From Halobacillus sp. A1 (GTDB lineage Bacteria > Bacillota > Bacilli > Bacillales > Halobacillaceae): 64,000 bases of DNA. The stretch lies in contig NZ_JAIZEN010000005.1 of the NCBI RefSeq assembly GCF_024189295.1, positions 124,001 through 188,000 on the forward strand. Reading direction: 5' to 3'. Under the pieces are notes generated by a model, which worked only from the letters and a program-made list of their open reading frames with translations, did no database searches and had not been told where the DNA came from. Positions 45,996 to 58,329 of this stretch are shown here, one piece after another; position 1 is the first letter of the stretch, and every line of letters begins with the position of its first letter. Made by a program: the position numbers and the translations under genes.

Positions 45996-47702
45996 ATGAA
46001 ACAAAGCCAAATGCTTGTCCATACGTTAAAAGAAAACCCTGCAGATGCAGAAATCAAAAGTCATCAGCTCCTCGTAAGAGCTGGATATATTAGACAGATT
46101 GCTTCAGGAGTGTACAGCTTTTTACCTTTAGGAAAAAGAGTGTTACGTAAAGTTGAAGAAATCGTCCGAGAAGAAATGGATAAAGCAGGAGCACATGAAA
46201 TGCTGATGTCTGCGCTGCAGCCTGCTGAACTTTGGCAGGAAAGCGGCCGGTGGAATACATATGGAGCAGAGTTGATGCGATTGCATGACCGTCATGAACG
46301 CGAGTTTGCCCTGGGTGCCACCCATGAGGAAGTAATTACAAGTCTTGTCCGTGACTCTATCAAAAGCTACAAACGACTTCCTCTCATGGTGTATCAAATT
46401 CAAAATAAATTTCGTGATGAGAAGCGTCCTCGTTTCGGCCTGCTCAGAGGACGCGAATTTTTAATGAAGGATGCTTATTCATTTAATGAATCATTTGAAA
46501 GCCTGAATGAAAGCTATGAGAAAATGTTTACCGCTTATTCGAATGTCTTTACCCGCTGTGGTCTTGATTTCCGTGCTGTGATCGCCGATTCAGGACAAAT
46601 GGGCGGTAAAGATACGCATGAATTTATGGTGTTATCAGAAGTCGGCGAAGACGTCATTGCTTACTCTGATACTTCTGATTATGCAGCAAATGTAGAAATG
46701 GCACCTGTTATCACTCAGTCTCCGCCTTCTGATGAAGAACCTGAAGAGCTGGAAAAAGTCGCGACTCCCGATCAAAAAACGATGCAGGAGGTAGCTGATT
46801 TTCTAGGTCATAGCCTGGCTGAAGGTTTGAAGTCTATCATGTTCAAGGTAGACGATCAGTTTGTATTAGTGGTGACCCGCGGAGACCATGAAGTGAATGA
46901 TATTAAACTCAAGAACCTTTATGACGCTGATATCGTAGATTTAGCAACAGAAGAGGATACTCATTCATTAATGGGAGCTGGTTTCGGCTCCTTAGGACCA
47001 GTCAACGCGCCGGATAGTGTCGACGTCATCGCGGATTTTGCAGTCGAACCGCTCGTAAATGTGACCTGCGGGGCAAATGAAGCAGGCTTTCATTACACAA
47101 ATGTCAACCCAGACAGAGATTTTCATGTGAAAGAGTATGCTGATTTACGTTTCATAAAGGAAGGCGACCCATCTCCAGATGGTAATGGTCAAATAAAGTT
47201 CGCTCGTGGAATAGAAGTAGGACACGTATTTAAGTTGGGCAGGTTCTATGCAGAAAACATGAATGCAACGTTTTTAGACGATCAAGGTAAATCGCAAACG
47301 ATGGTCATGGGTTCTTATGGCATTGGAGTGTCTAGAACTCTGGCAGCAATTGTTGAGCAATACAATGATGAACGCGGGATTACCTGGCCGGCTAATATTG
47401 CTCCCTACCAGGTTCATCTTTTGTCTCTTAACCCGAAAAAAGAGGAACAAAAAGAATTGGCCGATCAACTATACGAGCAATTACAAGCGGCAGGCATTGA
47501 AGTTCTGTATGACGATCGAAAAGAGCGTGCGGGTGTTAAATTTGCAGACAGTGATTTATTCGGTATTCCAATCAGAATAACAGTTGGTAAACGCGCTTCT
47601 GAAGGGGTAGTTGAGGTAAAAGAGCGTACCAGCGGAGAACAAGCTGACCTGAATCAAAATGAAGTCATCGACCATGTTCAAACATGGTATAATTCAAAAT
47701 AG
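45996..47702 (+). CDS. proS: Prolyl-tRNA synthetase
   Basis: ProS charges tRNA-Pro. The 568-residue class II enzyme is of the bacterial type with an editing INS domain (residues about 235-390). Motif 2 region [21 protein letters not shown] (in part [18 protein letters not shown]), motif 3 [17 protein letters not shown] and the C-terminal anticodon-binding domain are visible. ATG 45996 follows AGAGGTGG. Confidence 0.97.
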   Translation: MKQSQMLVHTLKENPADAEIKSHQLLVRAGYIRQIASGVYSFLPLGKRVLRKVEEIVREEMDKAGAHEMLMSALQPAELWQESGRWNTYGAELMRLHDRHEREFALGATHEEVITSLVRDSIKSYKRLPLMVYQIQNKFRDEKRPRFGLLRGREFLMKDAYSFNESFESLNESYEKMFTAYSNVFTRCGLDFRAVIADSGQMGGKDTHEFMVLSEVGEDVIAYSDTSDYAANVEMAPVITQSPPSDEEPEELEKVATPDQKTMQEVADFLGHSLAEGLKSIMFKVDDQFVLVVTRGDHEVNDIKLKNLYDADIVDLATEEDTHSLMGAGFGSLGPVNAPDSVDVIADFAVEPLVNVTCGANEAGFHYTNVNPDRDFHVKEYADLRFIKEGDPSPDGNGQIKFARGIEVGHVFKLGRFYAENMNATFLDDQGKSQTMVMGSYGIGVSRTLAAIVEQYNDERGITWPANIAPYQVHLLSLNPKKEEQKELADQLYEQLQAAGIEVLYDDRKERAGVKFADSDLFGIPIRITVGKRASEGVVEVKERTSGEQADLNQNEVIDHVQTWYNSK

Positions 47703-47710
47703 AAAATATA

Positions 47711-47749
47711 ATATACCCTTGCTTATGATATTCAGCAAGGGTATATTTA
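47711..47749 (+). terminator. Terminator after proS
   Basis: ATATACCCTTGCT (47711-47723) pairs perfectly with AGCAAGGGTATAT (47734-47746) around a 10-base loop. The T tract is short (TTTAT), so leakage into polC is possible. Confidence 0.75.
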
Positions 47750-47805
47750 TATCGCCAGTGAACTGATTATTAATTTTAGAAATACCCGCATAGGGAGGAA
47801 TCACA

Positions 47806-50800
47806 TTGAGTGTGAGCAACCGGGAGAAGATGCACTATCTATTGGAACAAATCCAATTTCCTCAAGAACTAATACAACCTCATTTTGATAACAGCTCACT
47901 TGAAAAGCTGACAGTATTCAAAGCTGATAAAAAGTGGCATTTCCATTTCATTTTGGAAAAACCATTGCCGCCTTCGGTCTATCAATTGTTCACAAGTAAA
48001 TTGCAGGCCGCATTCCGCTCTCTGGCTGCTATAGATTGGACCGTGGAAGCGAAAGAAAAAAACCTGTCTGAAGAGGATGTTATAGAATACTGGCAAGGCT
48101 TCATTCAAACGATTACGAATATTACACCTGGATATAAAGATTTGCTTCTTGAACAACTCCCTGAAGTTAACGGGAATAAGATTATGTTAACTTGCAGAAA
48201 TCTGGCAGAAAGCCACGCAGTGAAGAAGAACTTGGAAGCTCCATTGCAAATGTTCTGCACAAGATCAGGAATTCCTCCTTACATGCTTCAAACCCGTGTC
48301 AAAGAGGAACAGGAAGAAATCAAGAAATTCAAAGAAGAACGTCAAAAGGAAGATAAACTCGTAGTCCAGCAAGCAGTGAAAGACCAGGAAGAACGTGCAA
48401 AAGTGAAAGAGGATACTAAACCTAAAGGACCGTTAGAAGTAGGGTATAAAATACAAGATGAACCCGAACCGATGGATTCGATTCTTGAAGAAGAGCGGAG
48501 AAAGACCGTGCAAGGTTATGTATTTGATGTAGAAGTAAAAGAACTTCGTTCAGGACGCCATTTATTATTACTGAAAGCTACAGATTATACAGATTCTTTC
48601 TCTATTAAAATGTTCTCGCGCGGTGATGATCATGCCGAGATGTTCAAGCATGTACAAAAAGGCATGTGGGTCAAAGCGAGAGGTAGTATTCAAACGGATA
48701 ACTTCACCAGTGAACTGACGATGATGGCTAACGACATCAATGAAATCACCCCGGTAGTCCGAAAAGATGAGGCGCCAGAGGGAGAAAAAAGAATTGAGCT
48801 TCATGCCCATACTACAATGAGTCAGATGGATGCGCCTGTCTCTGTGTCCCGATTGGTAGCTCAGGCTTCCGATTGGGGGCACGAAGCGATCGCTATTACC
48901 GATCACGCAGTAGCTCAAGCATATCCTGAAGCTCATGCTGCCGGGCAGAAACATGGCGTGAAAATCATTTACGGATTAGAAGCTAATTTAGTAGATGATG
49001 GGGTGCCGATTGCTTATGAAGAACAGGACAGAGACTTAGCCAGCGACGTATATGTAGTGTTTGACGTGGAGACGACAGGTTTATCAGCAGTGTACGATAA
49101 AATCATTGAATTGGCTGCTGTAAAAATTAAGGATGGGGAAATCATCGACCGGTTTGAATCTTTTGCCAACCCTCATCATCCGCTGTCGCAAACGACGACG
49201 GATCTGACGGGAATCACAGACGATATGGTGAAAGATGCCCCGGAAATAGACGAAGTTCTAAAAGATTTCCATGCCTGGATGGGCAATGATATTCTCGTAG
49301 CTCATAACGCGAGCTTTGACATGGGATTTTTGAATGCAGGATTACAACGCATTGATTTTACAAAAGCAGCTAATCCTGTAATCGATACACTTGAATTGGC
49401 AAGGTTTTTAGTCCCTGAATTGAAGAACCACCGCCTTAATACGTTGTGTAAACATTTTGATATAGAACTTACTCAGCACCACCGGGCGATCTACGATGCG
49501 GAAGCGACTGGCTATTTGCTTTGGAAGCTCGTTAAAAAAGCGATTGAAAAAGGGATAACGAACCATAAGAATCTAAATGATTACATGGGAGAAGGAAAAG
49601 CTTATCAACGATCACGCCCTTCCCATGTGACGCTGCTTGCGAAGAATACAACCGGCTTAAAAAATATTTACCGTCTCGTCTCTGAATCCCATATCAATTA
49701 CTTCTATCGTGTTCCTAGAATTCCTCGTTCGAGATTGTCTAAGCTTAGGGAAGGTATTCTTATTGGGTCGGGATGTGACAAAGGTGAAGTGTTTGAAGCG
49801 GCGATGCAGAAGTCTGAAGAGGAAGCAGAGAAAATCGCTCAGTTTTATGACTATATAGAAGTTCAGCCGCCTGGAAACTACTATCATCTATTAGAGAAAG
49901 ACTTAGTACAAAACGAAGCTCAAATCTATGACATTTTGAAAAAAGTCGTTAAGATCGGGGAACGTTTGAATAAAACAGTGGTGGCTACGGGGAACGTCCA
50001 TTACCTGGAGCCTCATGATAAGCAATATCGGCAAATCCTTATTTCATCGCAAAACGGAAATCCTTTGAATCGCCAGACTTTGCCTGATGTCCATTTTAAA
50101 ACGACGAATGAAATGGTAGAAGAGTTCGCATTTCTAGGGGAGAAAAAGGCTCGTGAAATTATAGTTTCTAATACGCAATCCATTAATGAAAGCATTGATG
50201 AGGTTACTCCTGTTAAAGACGATTTGTATACACCTAACATAGAAGGTGCGGACGAAGAAATCAGGCAGATGTCTTATAACAAGGCGAAAGGTCTTTATGG
50301 CGATGAGCTTCCAGAGCTCGTTGAAAAAAGACTGGAAAAAGAACTCGATAGTATTATAGGCCACGGATTTGCGGTTATCTATCTTATTTCACAAAAACTT
50401 GTAACTAAATCCCTTGAGGACGGTTATCTTGTAGGTTCCCGTGGGTCGGTAGGATCCTCCTTCGTTGCCACCATGACGGATATCACTGAGGTGAATCCCC
50501 TACCGCCTCATTACGTATGCCCGAACTGCCGCCATCATGAATTTTTTACGGATGGTTCAGTAGGTAGCGGTTTTGACCTTGCTGAAAAAGATTGTCCAGA
50601 ATGCGGTACGGCTTATAAGAAAGATGGACAGGATATTCCTTTTGAAACTTTCCTTGGTTTTAAAGGGGATAAAGTTCCCGATATCGACTTGAACTTCTCG
50701 GGGGAATATCAGCCTAAAGCCCACAACTATACAAAGGTTCTATTTGGTGAAGATAACGTGTATCGTGCCGGCACCATCGGAACGATAGCTGAGAAAACAG

Positions 50801-52098
50801 CTTATGGCTATGTAAAAGGTTATGCAGGAGATAATCAACTTCAATATAAAAATGCGGAAGTGGATCGACTCGTCCAAGGTTGTACAGGGGTGAAGCGGAC
50901 AACCGGCCAGCACCCCGGAGGGATAATCGTTGTACCGGATGATATGGATATTTTTGATTTTTCCCCTATCCAATTTCCGGCCGATGATACGAAATCGGAG
51001 TGGAAAACGACCCACTTTGACTTCCACTCGATTCATGACAACCTTTTGAAGCTGGATATACTCGGCCACGATGATCCAACCGTAATCCGTATGCTTCAAG
51101 ACTTAAGCGGGATCGACCAGAAGGAAATCCCCGTCGATGACCCCGAAGTGATGAAAATCTTCAGTGGCCCCGAAGCATTGGGTGTCACTGCTGAACAAAT
51201 AAATTGTAAAACCGGTACGCTCGGTGTACCTGAATTCGGTACACGCTTTGTTCGGCAAATGCTTGAAGATACAAAACCGAAAACCTTTGCTGAGCTTGTT
51301 ATCATTTCAGGTCTTTCCCACGGTACCGATGTATGGCTCGGGAACGCAGAGCAGCTGATTAATGACGGCATATGCACCCTTCCGGAAGTTATCGGTTGTC
51401 GAGACGACATTATGGTATACCTCATGCATAAGGGGTTAGAGCCATCCTTAGCCTTTAAAATCATGGAGTTTGTCAGGAAGGGACGAGGTCTTCAGGATGA
51501 GTGGATAGATGAAATGAAGAAGAATGGAGTACCTGACTGGTATATCGATTCGTGTAAAAAGATCAAGTACATGTTCCCTAAAGCGCACGCAGCAGCTTAT
51601 GTACTGATGGCAGTGAGGATTGCATATTTCAAAGTGCATTATCCGATTTATTTTTACGCTGCTTATTTCACTGTACGTGCTGGAGATTTTGAACTTGAAA
51701 CGATGATCAAAGGTTCTGACGCCATTCGTAAACGGTTAGAGGAAATACAATCTAAAGGTCTTGACGCGACACCAAAAGAGAAAAACTTGATGACTGTGCT
51801 TGAGATCTCTTTAGAAATGTGTGAAAGAGGATACGGCTTTAAACCGGTTGACCTTTATGAGTCCAGCTCCACTGATTTTCTAGTCGAAGGAAATGAGCTG
51901 ATCCCTCCATTTAATGCAGTCGACGGGCTTGGTACGAACGCTGCGATAAGCGTGGTTGAAGCCCGGAAACAAGGCGAGTTCCTTTCTAAACAGGACTTAA
52001 GAGAGAGGAGCCGCATTTCAAAGACGGTTCTTGAGTATTTGGATACTCAGGGTTGTTTGGAAGGCATGCCTGACGAGAACCAACTTTCACTATTTTAG
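47806..52098 (+). CDS. polC: DNA polymerase III PolC-type alpha subunit
   Basis: PolC is the replicative polymerase of low-GC Gram-positives with built-in proofreading. The 1430-residue protein has an N-terminal domain, an OB fold (residues about 230-320), a PHP domain ([14 protein letters not shown]) split by the DnaQ-like exonuclease ([20 protein letters not shown] in part, then [10 protein letters not shown] and [11 protein letters not shown]), a zinc-binding CPNC...CPEC loop, the catalytic aspartates in [13 protein letters not shown] and a C-terminal thumb region. Start is TTG 47806, 6 bases after GGGAGGA. Length is close to the 1437 of B. subtilis. Confidence 0.98.
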   Translation: MSVSNREKMHYLLEQIQFPQELIQPHFDNSSLEKLTVFKADKKWHFHFILEKPLPPSVYQLFTSKLQAAFRSLAAIDWTVEAKEKNLSEEDVIEYWQGFIQTITNITPGYKDLLLEQLPEVNGNKIMLTCRNLAESHAVKKNLEAPLQMFCTRSGIPPYMLQTRVKEEQEEIKKFKEERQKEDKLVVQQAVKDQEERAKVKEDTKPKGPLEVGYKIQDEPEPMDSILEEERRKTVQGYVFDVEVKELRSGRHLLLLKATDYTDSFSIKMFSRGDDHAEMFKHVQKGMWVKARGSIQTDNFTSELTMMANDINEITPVVRKDEAPEGEKRIELHAHTTMSQMDAPVSVSRLVAQASDWGHEAIAITDHAVAQAYPEAHAAGQKHGVKIIYGLEANLVDDGVPIAYEEQDRDLASDVYVVFDVETTGLSAVYDKIIELAAVKIKDGEIIDRFESFANPHHPLSQTTTDLTGITDDMVKDAPEIDEVLKDFHAWMGNDILVAHNASFDMGFLNAGLQRIDFTKAANPVIDTLELARFLVPELKNHRLNTLCKHFDIELTQHHRAIYDAEATGYLLWKLVKKAIEKGITNHKNLNDYMGEGKAYQRSRPSHVTLLAKNTTGLKNIYRLVSESHINYFYRVPRIPRSRLSKLREGILIGSGCDKGEVFEAAMQKSEEEAEKIAQFYDYIEVQPPGNYYHLLEKDLVQNEAQIYDILKKVVKIGERLNKTVVATGNVHYLEPHDKQYRQILISSQNGNPLNRQTLPDVHFKTTNEMVEEFAFLGEKKAREIIVSNTQSINESIDEVTPVKDDLYTPNIEGADEEIRQMSYNKAKGLYGDELPELVEKRLEKELDSIIGHGFAVIYLISQKLVTKSLEDGYLVGSRGSVGSSFVATMTDITEVNPLPPHYVCPNCRHHEFFTDGSVGSGFDLAEKDCPECGTAYKKDGQDIPFETFLGFKGDKVPDIDLNFSGEYQPKAHNYTKVLFGEDNVYRAGTIGTIAEKTAYGYVKGYAGDNQLQYKNAEVDRLVQGCTGVKRTTGQHPGGIIVVPDDMDIFDFSPIQFPADDTKSEWKTTHFDFHSIHDNLLKLDILGHDDPTVIRMLQDLSGIDQKEIPVDDPEVMKIFSGPEALGVTAEQINCKTGTLGVPEFGTRFVRQMLEDTKPKTFAELVIISGLSHGTDVWLGNAEQLINDGICTLPEVIGCRDDIMVYLMHKGLEPSLAFKIMEFVRKGRGLQDEWIDEMKKNGVPDWYIDSCKKIKYMFPKAHAAAYVLMAVRIAYFKVHYPIYFYAAYFTVRAGDFELETMIKGSDAIRKRLEEIQSKGLDATPKEKNLMTVLEISLEMCERGYGFKPVDLYESSSTDFLVEGNELIPPFNAVDGLGTNAAISVVEARKQGEFLSKQDLRERSRISKTVLEYLDTQGCLEGMPDENQLSLF

Positions 52099-52163
52099 GT
52101 TCTATTGCATTATAACGGAAACTGTGATATATTTTTTATGGTGAGAAGAGCGATAAGAACGGC

Positions 52164-52200
52164 CGAAAGAGTGGGGAAACCCACTCTTTCGTTATATTTT
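52164..52200 (+). terminator. Strong terminator after polC
   Basis: CGAAAGAGTGGG (52164-52175) pairs perfectly with CCCACTCTTTCG (52180-52191) around a GAAA tetraloop, then TTATATTTT. Confidence 0.88.
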
Positions 52201-52253
52201 AAGCTCACTTTTCAACTATTGATGCGTCACGTAATGATTTGATTTGCATGTAC

Positions 52254-52282
52254 ACCGCTATGATTTTTTCATAGCGGTTTCA
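52254..52282 (+). terminator. Second hairpin between polC and rimP
   Basis: ACCGCTATGA (52254-52263) pairs perfectly with TCATAGCGGT (52269-52278) around five T, then TTCATTTC. The T tract is imperfect. It may be a backup terminator or a leader element; a TATAAA at 52301-52306 downstream could be the rimP promoter -10. Confidence 0.5.
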
Positions 52283-52343
52283 TTTCGAGTTTAATTTATG
52301 TATAAAATAGCTGAATGAACAATTGCACGGGGAGGGATTCCAG

Positions 52344-52817
52344 TTGAGTAACCAAGTAGTAGAACTTACACAAAAGTTAGTCGAACCTATTTTAGCCGAT
52401 ATGAACTTAGAACTTGTCGAAGTTGAGTATAAGAAAGAAGGTAAGAATTGGTTTTTGCGTGTTTTTATTGATAAGCCTGGCGGCGTAGATATTGAAGAAT
52501 GCGGGCAAGTTTCTGAACAGCTTAGTGAGAAGCTTGATGAAACTGATCCAATCGAAGCAGCCTACTTTTTAGAGGTTTCCTCTCCAGGAGCAGAAAGACC
52601 TCTAAAAACGCAAGCTGATTTTAAAAAGTTCGTAGGAGAGCATGTATACATGAAATTGTACGAACCTATCGATGGAGAAAAAGAATTTGAAGGGACGCTT
52701 CAAAGTTTTGAAAATGAAATTGCAAGCGTCGAAATTCGAATCAAAGCACGCAAAAAGCAACTAGAAGTGCCTTTTGATAAAATTGCCAAAGCCAATTTAG
52801 CTGTGACTTTTAACTAA
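52344..52817 (+). CDS. rimP: Ribosome maturation factor RimP
   Basis: RimP assists 30S assembly. The 157-residue protein has LELVEVEYKKEGKNWFLRVFID (in part) and the VSSPGAERPL motif typical of the family. TTG 52344 was chosen, 7 bases after GGGGAGGGA; the upstream in-frame ATG 52323 has no site. It heads the nusA operon. Confidence 0.95.
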   Translation: MSNQVVELTQKLVEPILADMNLELVEVEYKKEGKNWFLRVFIDKPGGVDIEECGQVSEQLSEKLDETDPIEAAYFLEVSSPGAERPLKTQADFKKFVGEHVYMKLYEPIDGEKEFEGTLQSFENEIASVEIRIKARKKQLEVPFDKIAKANLAVTFN

Positions 52818-52831
52818 AGGGGGATATACTG

Positions 52832-53926
52832 TTGAGCAGTGAACTATTTGATGCCATGAACTATTTAGAGAAGGAGAAAGGCATTGACAAAGGATTGTTA
52901 TTGGAGGCACTCGAGGCTGCGCTTATTTCAGCCTACAAGAAGAACTTCAACTCCGCTACAAATGTAAGAGTGGACATTAATGAACAAGAAGGAAGTATGA
53001 AAGTTTTCGCAAGGAAAGAGATTGTAGAAGAAGTTATGGACCCGCAGCAGGAGATTTCTCTAGAAGAAGCAAAAGAGAAGGACCCGAACTATGTAGCGGA
53101 AGATGTAATTGAAGTGGAAGTTACACCTATGGATTTCGGAAGGATAGCTGCGCAGGCAGCGAAGCAGGTAGTTACTCAGCGAGTGAGAGAAGCCGAAAGA
53201 GGTATTATCTATGGTGAGTATGTAGACCGTGAAGAGGATGTTATGACGGGAATCATTCAAAGAAAAGACCCGCGTTTCGTCTACGTTAATCTTGGTAAAA
53301 TTGAAGCAAGACTGCCTGATGGCGAACAGATGCCTACGGAATCCTATGAAGTGCATGATCGACTTAAAGTTTTCGTTACGAAAGTAGAAAACAGTAATAA
53401 AGGACCGCACATTTACGTGTCCAGAACACACCCTGGATTACTGAAGCGATTATTTGAAATGGAAGTTCCTGAGATTTATGATGGAACAGTCGAAGTCCGC
53501 TCTGTTGCACGCGAAGCAGGAGACCGTTCTAAGATTTCTGTGTTTGCTGAGGATCCCGAAGTAGATCCGGTCGGCTCTTGTGTAGGCCAGAGAGGTCAGC
53601 GTGTTCAAGCCATCGTCAATGAACTTAAAGGTGAAAAAATTGATATCGTTCAGTGGTCAGAAGATCCTGTTGAATACGTATCTAATGCGTTAAGCCCTTC
53701 AAAAGTAGTTGAAGTCTTAGTCAATGAAGAAGAAAAGGCTACAACCGTGATTGTTCCTGATTATCAATTATCACTGGCAATTGGCAAGCGCGGGCAAAAC
53801 GCTCGCCTGGCAGCTAAGCTGACAGGATGGAAGATTGATATCAAAAGCGAAAGCGAAGCTCTTGATGAAGGAATCATTACCCAAACGGAAATTGATGAAG
53901 ATCCAGAAGACCACATGGAAGAATAA
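52832..53926 (+). CDS. nusA: Transcription termination/antitermination factor NusA
   Basis: NusA controls pausing and termination. The 364-residue protein has an N-terminal RNA-polymerase-binding domain (residues about 1-125), an S1 domain (about 135-200) and two KH domains including [21 protein letters not shown] and [19 protein letters not shown] (each in part). The acidic repeats of proteobacterial NusA are absent, as usual here. Start is TTG 52832 after AAAGGGGG. Confidence 0.97.
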   Translation: MSSELFDAMNYLEKEKGIDKGLLLEALEAALISAYKKNFNSATNVRVDINEQEGSMKVFARKEIVEEVMDPQQEISLEEAKEKDPNYVAEDVIEVEVTPMDFGRIAAQAAKQVVTQRVREAERGIIYGEYVDREEDVMTGIIQRKDPRFVYVNLGKIEARLPDGEQMPTESYEVHDRLKVFVTKVENSNKGPHIYVSRTHPGLLKRLFEMEVPEIYDGTVEVRSVAREAGDRSKISVFAEDPEVDPVGSCVGQRGQRVQAIVNELKGEKIDIVQWSEDPVEYVSNALSPSKVVEVLVNEEEKATTVIVPDYQLSLAIGKRGQNARLAAKLTGWKIDIKSESEALDEGIITQTEIDEDPEDHMEE

Positions 53927-53938
53927 GGAGGGGTAGCG

Positions 53939-54214
53939 ATGGCCCGTTCTAAAAAACAACCTTTAAGAAAATGTGTCGTTACGCAGGAGATGAAGCCTAA
54001 GAAAGAGCTCATCCGTGTTGTACGAAATAAGGAAGGACATGTGTTCGTTGATACGTCCGGCAAACAGAATGGGCGAGGTGCCTACGTATCCAAAAGTCTG
54101 GATGTCATTAACCAGGCGGAGCAGCAGCAGTCTCTCAACCGTCATCTGAACGCGAAAGTAGAGGCGGAAGTCTATGATGAATTGCGAAAGACTGTTGAAG
54201 GTAGATCGTCATGA
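53939..54214 (+). CDS. rnpM: YlxR family RNase P modulator RnpM
   Basis: The 91-residue protein has [20 protein letters not shown] and the family motif [11 protein letters not shown]. YlxR in B. subtilis has been described as an RNase P modulator (RnpM). ATG follows AAGGAGGGG; its stop overlaps the ylxQ ATG by 4 bases. Confidence 0.92.
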   Translation: MARSKKQPLRKCVVTQEMKPKKELIRVVRNKEGHVFVDTSGKQNGRGAYVSKSLDVINQAEQQQSLNRHLNAKVEAEVYDELRKTVEGRSS

Positions 54215-54522
54215 AGAAATATTTAAATATCCTTGGACTTGCTCACAGAGCTGGAAAGCTTACTCTCGGTGAGGAACACATCGTTAAGGATATCCAAAAA
54301 GAGAGAGCCAAGCTGGTTCTCATTGCTGATGATATCGGCAAACAAACAAAGAAAAAGCTTACAGATAAATGTAGCTTTTATCATATACCCTGCTATATGG
54401 TGGATGATCGTGAAACTCTTTCACACGCCATAGGTCAGTCAGGGAGAGTCGCGATCGCAGTTCTTGACCAAGGATTTGCGAAAAAGTTGCAATCGCTGCT
54501 CGATGAATCTATTCGGGGGTGA
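54211..54522 (+). CDS. ylxQ: L7Ae-family ribosomal protein YlxQ
   Basis: The 103-residue protein has the L7Ae/L30e fold pattern: [38 protein letters not shown] and a late [14 protein letters not shown]. Such proteins bind kink-turn RNA. It is translationally coupled to rnpM and lies 4 bases before infB. Confidence 0.93.
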   Translation: MKKYLNILGLAHRAGKLTLGEEHIVKDIQKERAKLVLIADDIGKQTKKKLTDKCSFYHIPCYMVDDRETLSHAIGQSGRVAIAVLDQGFAKKLQSLLDESIRG

Positions 54523-54526
54523 AAGA

Positions 54527-56629
54527 ATGAGTAAAATGCGCGTATATGAATATGCCAAAAAGAATGAACTATCTAGTAAACAGGTAATTGATAAATTAAA
54601 AGAAATGAATGTAGAAGTTTCGAATCATATGTCCACAATCGAAGATGATGTAAAAGGAAAGTTGGACCAATCCTTAAATAAAGGGAAAGCACAACCAGCT
54701 GCCAAGCAAGATAACTCTAAAGCAGCTTCTAAGAAGCCTGCTCAAAACAATCAGAATAAAGCTAAAAACAATCAACAAAATAAAAAACACAACCAAAAGC
54801 CGCAGCAAAATAAACAGCGTCCAGCCCAAAAAAATCAAGGGAATAACAACCAAAAACCTGCAGCCAAAAAACAAACGCCCGAGAAAATTACTTATGCAGG
54901 AAGTCTTACTGTCGGAGAGTTAGCTCAGAAATTAAACAAAGACTCTTCAGAGATCATTAAGAAGCTTATGATGCTCGGTGTAATGGCTACAAAAAACCAG
55001 GATTTGGATGCTGATTCAATTGAACTTATTTGTGCAGAGTTCAATGTGGAAGTGGAAGAAGAAGTCATTGTAGATGAAACAGATATTGAAAATATGACTT
55101 TTGACGATAACCCTGAAGATCTGCAAGAGCGTCCTGCTGTCGTAACGATTATGGGCCACGTAGACCATGGTAAAACCACTCTGCTTGATTCCATTCGTAA
55201 TACGAAGGTCACCGAAGGAGAAGCTGGAGGAATTACGCAGCACATCGGAGCCTATCAAGTTGAAGAAAATGATAAAAAGATTACGTTCTTAGATACCCCG
55301 GGACACGCCGCTTTTACAAGCATGCGTTCACGTGGCGCTCAAGTTACAGACATCGCGATCCTTGTCGTTGCAGCTGATGATGGTGTCATGCCGCAAACAC
55401 GTGAGGCTATTAATCATGCTAAAGCTGCAGAAGTTCCTATTATCGTCGCCGTTAATAAAATGGATAAAGAGGGCGCCAATCCAGACCGCATTATGCAGGA
55501 ATTGATGGAGTATGAGTTAATCTCCGAAGATTTTGGGGGAGAAACGATATTTGTTAAGATGTCCGCTGTGAAAGGTGAAGGAATTGACGAGCTTCTTGAA
55601 ATGATCGTTCTCGTTTCTGAAATGGAAGAATTTAAAGCCAATCCAGACCGCCCTGCATACGGTACAGTTATCGAAGCTGAACTTGATAAAGGCCGTGGTC
55701 CTGTGGCCACCCTGCTTGTGCAAAATGGCACACTGAAAGTCAGTGACTCTTTAGTTGTAGGTAACACTTATGGTCGTGTGCGTGCTATGGTGAATGATTT
55801 AGGACGCAGAGTAAAAACCGCTGCACCATCTACACCAGTAGAAATTACCGGCTTAAATAATGTACCTCAAGCAGGAGACCGCTTCCTCGTTTTTGAAGAT
55901 GAGAAGAAAGCACGGAGTATCGGTGAAGCAAGAGCTCAAAAGCAGATTGAAGCTGACAGAAGTGCTACAGCCAGAGTGAGTCTTGATGATTTATTCGATC
56001 AGATCAAACAGGGTGAAATTAAAGATATTAATTTGATCGTTAAAGCGGATGTTCAAGGTTCACTAGAAGCACTCTCAGGATCTCTTGAGAAAATCGAAGT
56101 CGAAGGCGTCAAAGTGAAAATTATTCATGCGGGCGTTGGAGCGATCACAGAATCAGATATTACTCTTGCTTCCGCTTCGAATGCCATCGTAATTGGTTTC
56201 AACGTACGTCCAGATGGGAATGCTAGAAAAGCAGCAGAATCTGAAGATGTTGAAATCCGTTTGCACAATATCATTTACAAAGTGATGGAAGAAATTGAAG
56301 CGGCTATGAAAGGCATGCTTGACCCTGAATATGAGGAAAAAATCATCGGTCAAGTCGAAGTACGCGAAATCTTCAAAGTTTCAAAAATCGGTACAATCGC
56401 CGGTTCTTATGTAACCGAAGGTAAAATTACGCGTAATTCAGGAATTCGTGTCATCCGCGATGGTGTAGTAATTAACGAAGGTGAAGTTGATGCACTGAAA
56501 CGCTACAAAGATGATGCAAAAGAGGTAGCTAAAGGTTATGAATGTGGAATAACTATTAAGAATTTCAATGACTTGAAGGTCGGTGACATCATCGAGCCTT
56601 ACGAAATGCAGGAGATCGAACGCACATGA
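54527..56629 (+). CDS. infB: Translation initiation factor IF-2
   Basis: IF-2 recruits fMet-tRNA to the 30S subunit. The 700-residue protein has the N-terminal helix [20 protein letters not shown], a Lys/Asn/Gln-rich linker (residues about 50-120), and the GTPase domain with [20 protein letters not shown] and NKMD, then beta-barrel and C-terminal domains. ATG 54527 follows GGGGGTGAAAG. A frame extending upstream overlaps ylxQ and was not chosen. A shorter IF-2 form from an inner start is possible but not evident. Confidence 0.98.
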   Translation: MSKMRVYEYAKKNELSSKQVIDKLKEMNVEVSNHMSTIEDDVKGKLDQSLNKGKAQPAAKQDNSKAASKKPAQNNQNKAKNNQQNKKHNQKPQQNKQRPAQKNQGNNNQKPAAKKQTPEKITYAGSLTVGELAQKLNKDSSEIIKKLMMLGVMATKNQDLDADSIELICAEFNVEVEEEVIVDETDIENMTFDDNPEDLQERPAVVTIMGHVDHGKTTLLDSIRNTKVTEGEAGGITQHIGAYQVEENDKKITFLDTPGHAAFTSMRSRGAQVTDIAILVVAADDGVMPQTREAINHAKAAEVPIIVAVNKMDKEGANPDRIMQELMEYELISEDFGGETIFVKMSAVKGEGIDELLEMIVLVSEMEEFKANPDRPAYGTVIEAELDKGRGPVATLLVQNGTLKVSDSLVVGNTYGRVRAMVNDLGRRVKTAAPSTPVEITGLNNVPQAGDRFLVFEDEKKARSIGEARAQKQIEADRSATARVSLDDLFDQIKQGEIKDINLIVKADVQGSLEALSGSLEKIEVEGVKVKIIHAGVGAITESDITLASASNAIVIGFNVRPDGNARKAAESEDVEIRLHNIIYKVMEEIEAAMKGMLDPEYEEKIIGQVEVREIFKVSKIGTIAGSYVTEGKITRNSGIRVIRDGVVINEGEVDALKRYKDDAKEVAKGYECGITIKNFNDLKVGDIIEPYEMQEIERT

Positions 56630-56904
56630 TTTTAAGTGCTGAGGTGGAATGTATATTATATGACGCCCAGTCCTTGAAGGAAAAACGTTCAGTGATCAAG
56701 CGAATTCAAAAAAGGCTTACAAATGAATATAATGTAGCCGTCAGCGAACTGGATTTCCAGAACTTATGGCAGCGTACATGTATAGGCATTGTAACGATCG
56801 CGAGCAGTAAAGTGATCGCTGAGCAGACGATTCAGCAAGCTCTGAGTTTCATTGATTCGTTTCCTGAAATTGAACGGACAAATACAGTAACCGAATGGCT
56901 GTAA
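56626..56904 (+). CDS. ylxP: DUF503 family protein YlxP
   Basis: The 92-residue protein has the DUF503 pattern [21 protein letters not shown] and [16 protein letters not shown]. The role is unknown, possibly linked to ribosome biogenesis by position between infB and rbfA. ATG overlaps the infB stop. Confidence 0.9.
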   Translation: MILSAEVECILYDAQSLKEKRSVIKRIQKRLTNEYNVAVSELDFQNLWQRTCIGIVTIASSKVIAEQTIQQALSFIDSFPEIERTNTVTEWL

Positions 56905-56928
56905 TGTTGTGGTTGAAGAGGTGATATA

Positions 56929-57279
56929 ATGAATGATTTACGTGCAAACCGCGTTGGGGAGCAAATGAAAAAGGAATTGACTGATATAATCAGTAAGAAG
57001 ATCAAAGACCCTCGAGTGGGGTTTGTCACTGTTACTGAAGTTAAAGTAACCGGTGATCTTCAACAAGCCAAAGTATTTATTTCTGTGTTAGGTGATGAAA
57101 AGCAGAAACATGATACACTTGTAGGACTTGCCAAGGCTAAAGGGTTCATCCGCTCTGAAATCGGTCAAAGAATTCGCTTGCGTAAAACACCTGAAATTAC
57201 GTTCGAGTTCGATGATGCAATTGAGAGAGGAAATCGGATTGAAACCATCCTTAAAGATTTAAACGATACGGAAAGCTAA
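56929..57279 (+). CDS. rbfA: Ribosome-binding factor A
   Basis: RbfA is a KH-fold 30S maturation factor. The 116-residue protein has [44 protein letters not shown] (in part [16 protein letters not shown]) and the late [19 protein letters not shown] follows AAGAGGTGATATA. Confidence 0.97.
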   Translation: MNDLRANRVGEQMKKELTDIISKKIKDPRVGFVTVTEVKVTGDLQQAKVFISVLGDEKQKHDTLVGLAKAKGFIRSEIGQRIRLRKTPEITFEFDDAIERGNRIETILKDLNDTES

Positions 57280-57347
57280 AGGAAGTCAGTTCTTATTTCT
57301 TCATAGAATGATGAATGGGCATATTTTAGCTGGACGTTTGCATTCAC

Positions 57348-57375
57348 ACTCCGTGCTGCTCTGGCACGGAGTTTT
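57348..57375 (+). terminator. Terminator between rbfA and truB
   Basis: ACTCCGTGC (57348-57356) pairs with GCACGGAGT (57364-57372), then TTTTC. It may attenuate rather than stop transcription, since truB has no clear promoter in the 40 bases left. Confidence 0.75.
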
Positions 57376-57414
57376 CTATGACCAATTTTCATTAGGATAA
57401 GGAGTGTTACCGTC

Positions 57415-58311
57415 ATGCATGGTATTCTTCCATTATGGAAAGAAAAAGGCTTTACTTCACATGACTGTGTGAGTAAAGCGCGAGGTATGCTGAAAACGAA
57501 AAAAATCGGACATACTGGGACGTTAGATCCTGATGTTGAAGGGGTCCTCCCTCTTTGTATAGGCAAGGCCACGAAGATTGTTCCATTCCTCACGGATACA
57601 GAAAAGATATATGAAGCGACTGTAACACTTGGGTGTGCTACTGAGACAGAGGATGCATCGGGTGAAATCATAGATCAGAAGCCGGTGAATAACGTGCCTT
57701 CTGAAAATGAAATTCTACAAATAATAAAACGGTTTGAAGGGCAGATCAAGCAGATCCCGCCCATGTATTCAGCTGTGAAGGTAAACGGCAAACGCTTATA
57801 CCAATATGCCCGGGACGGGGAAACAGTACAGCGGCCGGAAAGAACAGTCCATATAAAACATATTGAGCTAGTTGATGCACCAGAGGCCGCAGTCAATGAG
57901 CAATATTCTTTTACATTAAGAGTTGTTTGTTCCAAAGGTACGTACATAAGGACCTTATGTGTGGATATAGGTAAAGCGCTCAGCTATCCTGCCCATATGT
58001 CAGCTCTTGTCAGGGAACAGACGGGAAGTATCAGTAAAGAACATTGTTATACTTTCTCTGAAATTCAGCAATTTGTTGACGATGGAAATGTTGGAAATGT
58101 AATCCTGGCTTTAGATAGAGGTCTAGATCATCTGCAGGTGCTGACAGTGTCAGAGGACCAAAGGTTTGCGATAGAGCACGGTCAAGTTCTGCCGATGCCT
58201 GACCATTTATTTCAAGAGCCTTTTGTAATAAAATGTAATGGAGAGGTGCTTGCGATCTATCAGCAGCACCCCGGAAAACCCGATAAAATTAAACCGGTAC
58301 GAGTATTTTGA
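57415..58311 (+). CDS. truB: tRNA pseudouridine(55) synthase TruB
   Basis: TruB makes pseudouridine 55 in the T loop of tRNAs. The 298-residue protein has KKIGHTGTLDPDVEGVLPLC with the catalytic Asp in GTLDP, the KVNGKRLYQYARDG block and VVCSKGTYIRTLCVDIG. A C-terminal PUA-like segment follows. ATG is preceded by AAGGAGTG. ribF follows in the same unit. Confidence 0.97.
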   Translation: MHGILPLWKEKGFTSHDCVSKARGMLKTKKIGHTGTLDPDVEGVLPLCIGKATKIVPFLTDTEKIYEATVTLGCATETEDASGEIIDQKPVNNVPSENEILQIIKRFEGQIKQIPPMYSAVKVNGKRLYQYARDGETVQRPERTVHIKHIELVDAPEAAVNEQYSFTLRVVCSKGTYIRTLCVDIGKALSYPAHMSALVREQTGSISKEHCYTFSEIQQFVDDGNVGNVILALDRGLDHLQVLTVSEDQRFAIEHGQVLPMPDHLFQEPFVIKCNGEVLAIYQQHPGKPDKIKPVRVF

Positions 58312-58329
58312 GTTAAAGCAGGTGAAATA

